Source: Flagellimonas taeanensis (GTDB lineage Bacteria > Bacteroidota > Bacteroidia > Flavobacteriales > Flavobacteriaceae). From it: 64,000 bases of DNA. Below, piece by piece: positions 60,140 through 64,000 of the stretch. A program made the translations under genes and the position numbers. A model generated the notes under the pieces. That model searched no databases and was not told where the DNA came from. It saw nothing but the letters and a program-made list of their open reading frames with translations. The stretch's first letter is position 1. The number at the start of each line of letters is the position of its first letter. The stretch is from positions 124,001-188,000 of the forward strand of contig NZ_QXFO01000028.1 in the NCBI RefSeq assembly GCF_003584105.1, in the 5' to 3' direction.

Positions 60140-60863
60140 GTCCAAGAATGTATTGTTCCAATTGTTTCAAGCTGATTCTGTTTTCATAAATGGCCTTACC
60201 AATAATGGTGCCCTCACAGCCGATTTCGGCAAGCTTGGGAAGTTCATCGTAGGTAGAAATGCCTCCACTGGCTACTAATTTCAATCCCGTTGCGGTTTGG
60301 GCCAGAATTTTTCGGTATAGATCGAAAGAAGGTCCTTGCAACATCCCATCTTTGCTGATATCGGTACAAATGACATATTGAATGCCTTCTTTTTGATAAG
60401 ATTGTATAAAAGGTACTAGATCCTGCTCGGATTCTTCCTGCCAACCTGAAACTGCCACTTTTTCACTGTTGGCATCGGCTCCCAAAATAATTTTATCGGA
60501 ACCATAGGTCTCCAGCCAACCCAAGAAAGTTTCTTTTTCCTTCACCGCAATACTGCCCCCAGTGATTTGGGAAGCACCACTCTCAAAGGCAATTTTTAAG
60601 TCTTCGTTCGATTTTAGACCTCCGCCAAAATCAATTTTAAGGCTAGTTTGGGAAGCAATGGTTTCCAAAACTCTGTGGTTGACAATGTGCTTGGATTTAG
60701 CCCCATCCAAATCTACCAAATGAAGGTGTTTGATGCCATGCGCTTCAAACTGTTTGGCAACTTCCAACGGATTTTCATTATAGACTTTTTTAGTGCCGTA
60801 ATCCCCTTTGGAAAGACGGACACATTTCCCCTCGATAATGTCTATGGCTGGAATCAATCTCAT
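60132..60863 (-). CDS. hisA: Phosphoribosylformimino-5-aminoimidazole carboxamide ribotide isomerase HisA
   Basis: A 243-residue TIM barrel. [81 protein letters not shown] and LVASGGIST match HisA (catalytic Asp in AIDIIEG and in CTDISKDG). It comes three bases after the GNAT gene and is coupled to the DinB gene. Confidence 0.96.
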   Translation of the reverse strand: MRLIPAIDIIEGKCVRLSKGDYGTKKVYNENPLEVAKQFEAHGIKHLHLVDLDGAKSKHIVNHRVLETIASQTSLKIDFGGGLKSNEDLKIAFESGASQITGGSIAVKEKETFLGWLETYGSDKIILGADANSEKVAVSGWQEESEQDLVPFIQSYQKEGIQYVICTDISKDGMLQGPSFDLYRKILAQTATGLKLVASGGISTYDELPKLAEIGCEGTIIGKAIYENRISLKQLEQYILGHG

Positions 60864-60866
60864 ACG

Positions 60867-61283
60867 TTAATCATATTTGGCGCGGTCGATGGCCAACCAC
60901 ATTTCCGAATTTCCTACTCTTTCAAAACCAAACGCCTCATATAACGTGTGGGCATCCTTGGTTTTAAGGGCCACCGTTTTTACAGTTTGCACATCCGGTC
61001 TGTCCATGATGTGCTTGATCAGCATTTTGCCCAATCCCCGACCTTTGTAGGGGTCAAAGATTACCACATCCATCAGGTAGGCGAATACCACGGAATCGGT
61101 CAATAATCTGGCAAAACCTATCTGCTCGTCATCGGAGTTGAAAAGTCCAAAGCAAATGCTGTTGTCAATGGTTCGCTTGGTTTCTTCCGGGCTTCTGTAC
61201 CCACCCCAGTAGGTGCCCTTGATTTCTTTATGGACTTTTTCGATGTCCAATTTTTGTTTGTCTTCAGAAATGTAAAATTCCAT
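60867..61283 (-). CDS. GNAT family N-acetyltransferase
   Basis: 138 residues. The acetyl-CoA loop is FDPYKGRGLGKMLIKHIMD (Q/RxxGxG/A type), preceded by FAYLMDVVIF, and the C-terminal KDAHTLYEAFGFERVG is typical of GNAT enzymes. It directly abuts the hisH stop and precedes hisA by three bases, so it is an integral his-operon gene, although no acetylation step is known in histidine synthesis. Substrate unknown. Confidence 0.9.
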   Translation of the reverse strand: MEFYISEDKQKLDIEKVHKEIKGTYWGGYRSPEETKRTIDNSICFGLFNSDDEQIGFARLLTDSVVFAYLMDVVIFDPYKGRGLGKMLIKHIMDRPDVQTVKTVALKTKDAHTLYEAFGFERVGNSEMWLAIDRAKYD

Positions 61284-61868
61284 CTAAATAACCGTTAGAA
61301 AATTATTCAAAATAGTGCTGCCTATATCGCTGCTCTTTTCAGGATGAAACTGTACCCCGTAGAAGTTTTCTTTTTGAAGGGCCGCACTGTATTCCAATCC
61401 ATATTCAGAACTGGCAATGGTTTCCTGGCCCAATGGGGCATAAAAACTGTGCACCAAATAGATATAGGACTTATCGGGAATTCCTTTGAACAAATCCGTT
61501 TTTAAATCTGTTATTTGGTTCCAACCGATTTGTGGCACTTTCACTTGGTTGGAAAATTTCTTCACATCAAGATCAAAAATGCCAAGCCCCTCTGTGTTTC
61601 CTTCCTCGGAGGAACGGCACATGAGCTGCATGCCCAGACAAATGCCCAAAACGGGTTGTTTTAATGTTGGGATGATGGTATCCAATCCACTTGACCTCAA
61701 TTTGGCCATGGCCGAACTGGCCTCTCCCACTCCTGGAAAAATCACCTTGTCCGCTTCTTGGATTTCCTTGGCATCATGGGACAGTAGAGCATCATATCCC
61801 AACCGTTTAATGGCAAAGATGATGCTTTGGATGTTTCCAGCGCCATAATCAATGATCACTATCTTCAT
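61284..61868 (-). CDS. hisH: Imidazole glycerol phosphate synthase glutamine amidotransferase HisH
   Basis: 194 residues from ATG 61868 (MKIVIIDYGAGNIQSII). The class I amidotransferase nucleophile Cys is in LGICLGMQLMC, with the His-Glu of the triad in VQFHPEKSS. It supplies ammonia to HisF. The four-helix-bundle gene is inserted between it and hisB. Confidence 0.96.
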   Translation of the reverse strand: MKIVIIDYGAGNIQSIIFAIKRLGYDALLSHDAKEIQEADKVIFPGVGEASSAMAKLRSSGLDTIIPTLKQPVLGICLGMQLMCRSSEEGNTEGLGIFDLDVKKFSNQVKVPQIGWNQITDLKTDLFKGIPDKSYIYLVHSFYAPLGQETIASSEYGLEYSAALQKENFYGVQFHPEKSSDIGSTILNNFLTVI

Positions 61869-61885
61869 AAAGAACAAAGTTTGAT

Positions 61886-61900
61886 GTACGAAGTACGAAG
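61886..61900. repeat. Left flank repeat of the four-helix-bundle gene
   Basis: GTACGAAGTACGAAG, a doubled TACGAAG unit, matching inverted copies at 62276-62298 on the other side of the gene. Confidence 0.55.
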
Positions 61901-61916
61901 TTGTTTACCTATACTA

Positions 61917-62270
61917 TTACTTACCATTGGTTCTTGCTGTTTTTATGGAAGAAACTATGATGGCCAAAATTTCACTTGCCTCTGAATGAAGTGATTTGAT
62001 TTCAGCAATTTGATTTTCACTTACTTCAGCCAATAGTTCCAAGAAGTACATGCTTTCATCTATTTCTTCCTCAACTATTTTGAGCTTGTTGATGAAATCC
62101 GCCCTTGATTTTGCCCGTTGGGAAGCCCTATAATTTGCACCAACGGAACTGGAACACCTGATCAATTGATTCACGTAGGCATTAAATTCCCTGGACTTTG
62201 GAAAATTTGAACATAATTTCCAAACATCAATGGCAAAATTTTTAGTTCTATCTTTTAAGTCCTTCTTCAA
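61917..62270 (-). CDS. Four-helix-bundle protein (23S rRNA intervening-sequence protein family)
   Basis: 117 residues from a TTG start, the only usable one. RTKNFAIDVWKLCSNFPKSREFNAYVNQLIRCSSSVGANYRASQRAKSRADFINKLKIVEEEIDESMYFLELL is the standard signature of the family, which is sometimes carried inside 23S rRNA insertions. Here it lies between hisB and hisH, flanked by inverted TACGAAG repeats. Function unknown; it is probably a passenger in the operon. Confidence 0.9.
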   Translation of the reverse strand: MKKDLKDRTKNFAIDVWKLCSNFPKSREFNAYVNQLIRCSSSVGANYRASQRAKSRADFINKLKIVEEEIDESMYFLELLAEVSENQIAEIKSLHSEASEILAIIVSSIKTARTNGK

Positions 62271-62275
62271 TGGCT

Positions 62276-62298
62276 TTCGTACTTTTAATTTCGTACTT
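62276..62298. repeat. Right flank repeat of the four-helix-bundle gene
   Basis: TTCGTACTT at 62276-62284 and again at 62290-62298, inverted relative to 61886-61900. Confidence 0.55.
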
Positions 62299-62305
62299 CA
62301 TATTT

Positions 62306-63442
62306 TTACAGCATTCCTTTTGTTGATGGCAATACCATTTTCTCCACATCCCGTTTTACTGCCATTTTGATGGATTTGGCAAAAGCTTTGAATATGGCCT
62401 CTATCTTATGGTGTTCATTCGTCCCTTCTGCTTTGATGTTCAGATTGGCCTTGGCCCCATCCGTAAAAGATTTGAAAAAATGATAAAACATTTCCGTAGG
62501 CATTTCACCAATCTTTTCCCTTTTGAACTCCGCATCCCAAACCAGCCAATTCCTTCCTCCAAAATCTATGGCGACTTGGGCCAGGCAATCATCCATAGGC
62601 AAACAAAACCCGTAGCGTTCGATACCCAATTTCTTGCCCAAGGCTTTGGCAAACACTTCGCCCAAAGCAATAGCGGTATCCTCAATGGTATGGTGTTCGT
62701 CCACCTCAAGATCACCATCAACTTTAATGGTTAGGTCCATTTGTCCGTGGCGCGCCAATTGGTCCAACATGTGATCAAAAAAGGCCAATCCGGTTTGGAT
62801 ATCACTTTTTCCGGTTCCATCCAGATTCAATTTGATCTGAATATCCGTTTCGTTGGTTTTTCTATGGATTTCAGCAACTCGATTCTCCAACTTCAAAAAT
62901 TCATAGATCTTTTCCCAATCGTTGCTTTCCAGAGCAATATAGGGATTCAACTCTTCTCGTTTTACCGTAATCTCACCTGTTCCCAAATGGGTTTCATCAT
63001 TGATATAGATGCCTTTTGCCCCTAGGTTTTTGGCCAATTCCACATCGGTCAAGCGATCCCCGATCACAAAGGAATTGGCAAGGTCATACTCCTCCGAAAA
63101 ATAGGCGGTAAGCATTCCCGTCCCAGGTTTTCGGGTCGGGGCATTGTCCTTTGCAAAGGTCTTGTCGATAAAGACATTATCAAAAACGACCCCTTCCGCT
63201 TCAAATGAATTGACGATGAAATTCTGTACGGGCCAAAAAGTGTTTTCCGGAAAAATATCGGTCCCCAATCCGTCTTGGTTGGTGATCATCACCAGTTCAT
63301 AATCCAGTTCTTTTGCAATTTTCCCTAAAAAAGTGAATGCCTTTGGATAGAAAATCAATTTTTCAAAGGAATCAATTTGTTCATCAATGGTTTCCTTGAT
63401 AATGGTTCCATCACGATCAATGAATAATACTTTTTTGCCCAT
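62306..63442 (-). CDS. hisB: Bifunctional histidinol-phosphatase / imidazoleglycerol-phosphate dehydratase HisB
   Basis: 378 residues from ATG 63442 ([18 protein letters not shown]); a longer frame would overlap hisC. The N-terminal HAD phosphatase has [16 protein letters not shown] and a [12 protein letters not shown] loop. The C-terminal dehydratase has [34 protein letters not shown] and [21 protein letters not shown] with the manganese-binding His pairs. It follows hisC by two bases. Confidence 0.97.
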   Translation of the reverse strand: MGKKVLFIDRDGTIIKETIDEQIDSFEKLIFYPKAFTFLGKIAKELDYELVMITNQDGLGTDIFPENTFWPVQNFIVNSFEAEGVVFDNVFIDKTFAKDNAPTRKPGTGMLTAYFSEEYDLANSFVIGDRLTDVELAKNLGAKGIYINDETHLGTGEITVKREELNPYIALESNDWEKIYEFLKLENRVAEIHRKTNETDIQIKLNLDGTGKSDIQTGLAFFDHMLDQLARHGQMDLTIKVDGDLEVDEHHTIEDTAIALGEVFAKALGKKLGIERYGFCLPMDDCLAQVAIDFGGRNWLVWDAEFKREKIGEMPTEMFYHFFKSFTDGAKANLNIKAEGTNEHHKIEAIFKAFAKSIKMAVKRDVEKMVLPSTKGML

Positions 63443-63444
63443 AG

Positions 63445-64000
63445 TTATAATTGCTTTAAAATGGCTATCAATGCTTTGTTTTCGGTTGGTGTACCTACCG
63501 TAAACCGCAGCGTGTTTTCGCACAAAGGCTGGGTGCTTCGGTTCCGTACCACGACTTGTTTTTCCAGTAATTGTTGATAACGCTTATCGGCATTATCAAC
63601 TTTGGCCAATATAAAATTGGCATCGGAAGGGTATATTTTCTCCACAAAGTCCAAGTTTTGTAGAGCTTGCTCCAAATTGGAACGCTCTTCCAAAATTTGA
63701 ACCACCTCCTGTTGCACGGCATCTTCATTCAGAATCCGTTGCAATGCTTTTTGTTGGGTCAACTGATTGACGTTATAAGGTGGCTTGATTTTGTTCAATA
63801 TGGCAATAATCTCTTCCGAAGCGTAACATACTCCCAAACGAATTCCAGCCAAGCCGTAGGCTTTGGACAATGTTTGGGTTACAATCAAGTTGGGGTATTT
63901 TTTCAAGTCTTTCAACCAACTTTCTTGTTCGGAAAAATCGATATAGGCCTCATCAATGACTACCAATCCATGAAAGGATTCCAAAAGTTTCTCCACACTT
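63445..64000 (-). CDS. hisC: Histidinol-phosphate aminotransferase HisC, C-terminal part (5' end outside window)
   Basis: The frame is open to the window edge, giving about 185 residues. [12 protein letters not shown] carries the PLP-ring Asp/Tyr, [16 protein letters not shown] carries the Schiff-base Lys, and [14 protein letters not shown] and [18 protein letters not shown] complete the family pattern. It makes histidinol phosphate from imidazole acetol phosphate and is co-transcribed with hisB. Confidence 0.95.
   Translation of the reverse strand, partial: SVEKLLESFHGLVVIDEAYIDFSEQESWLKDLKKYPNLIVTQTLSKAYGLAGIRLGVCYASEEIIAILNKIKPPYNVNQLTQQKALQRILNEDAVQQEVVQILEERSNLEQALQNLDFVEKIYPSDANFILAKVDNADKRYQQLLEKQVVVRNRSTQPLCENTLRFTVGTPTENKALIAILKQL

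Overview
The window is a chromosomal segment of a member of the Bacteroidota, most likely a marine Flavobacteriaceae of the Muricauda/Allomuricauda type. That placement is inferred from gene content, not from a database search. Supporting signs are promoters of the TAnnTTTG type, many MKKxx...SC lipoproteins, a TonB-dependent receptor paired with a DUF4249 lipoprotein, DUF1080 proteins, a short primary-type sigma factor beginning MRQLKI, and dispersed flavobacterial hairpin repeats. No rRNA, tRNA, CRISPR array, IS transposase or integrase was seen.

Layout. 1-3743: end of a class V aminotransferase, an M13 peptidase lipoprotein, a YkgJ-type cysteine-cluster protein and an FKBP isomerase. 4035-9513: a strikingly AT-rich four-gene island. 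It holds a C5 DNA methyltransferase, an 895-residue protein with an EcoRII-N-like DNA-binding region followed by a MutL/MORC-type GHKL ATPase and a histidine-kinase core, a receiver-domain protein, and a ComEC-like metallo-beta-lactamase-fold protein. I read this as a candidate restriction/defence system that signals by phosphorelay; I know of no described system with this architecture. 9672-13288: universal stress protein, aldehyde dehydrogenase, a lipoprotein and a 47-residue ORF. 13300-19037: a molybdenum-cofactor operon on the minus strand (moaD, moaA, mobA, moeB/rhodanese, moeA, xdhC, mocA). 19252-28934: VWA lipoprotein, two DUF1080 proteins, M14 peptidase, amidase, 3D-domain lipoprotein, pirin, serine hydrolase, a duplicated non-coding block, and menB. 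29239-34782: outer-membrane protein, an ArsR/arsenate-reductase pair with a clear operator, an HTH/membrane/serine-hydrolase fusion, and the aguB-aguA pair for agmatine use. 34835-50353: glycosyltransferase, SF2 helicase, sigma factor, two tiny paralogous peptides, a pseudo-Hpt protein, dipeptidase, thioesterase, DUF72, DUF1080, DUF2461, cysE-cysM, and a MoxR-type ATPase with its VWA partner.

50473-57713 looks like one ECF sigma regulon. The TonB-dependent receptor/DUF4249 operon, the divergent sigma/anti-sigma/surface-protein operon and an outer-membrane protein gene each carry the same promoter, GGTGCAACC-N16-GTCT. 57727-64000 is the distal part of a histidine operon (hisC, hisB, hisH, hisA, hisF, hisIE), with DinB and GNAT genes mixed in. 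Two repeat-flanked insertions, a GIY-YIG gene and a four-helix-bundle gene, also interrupt it.
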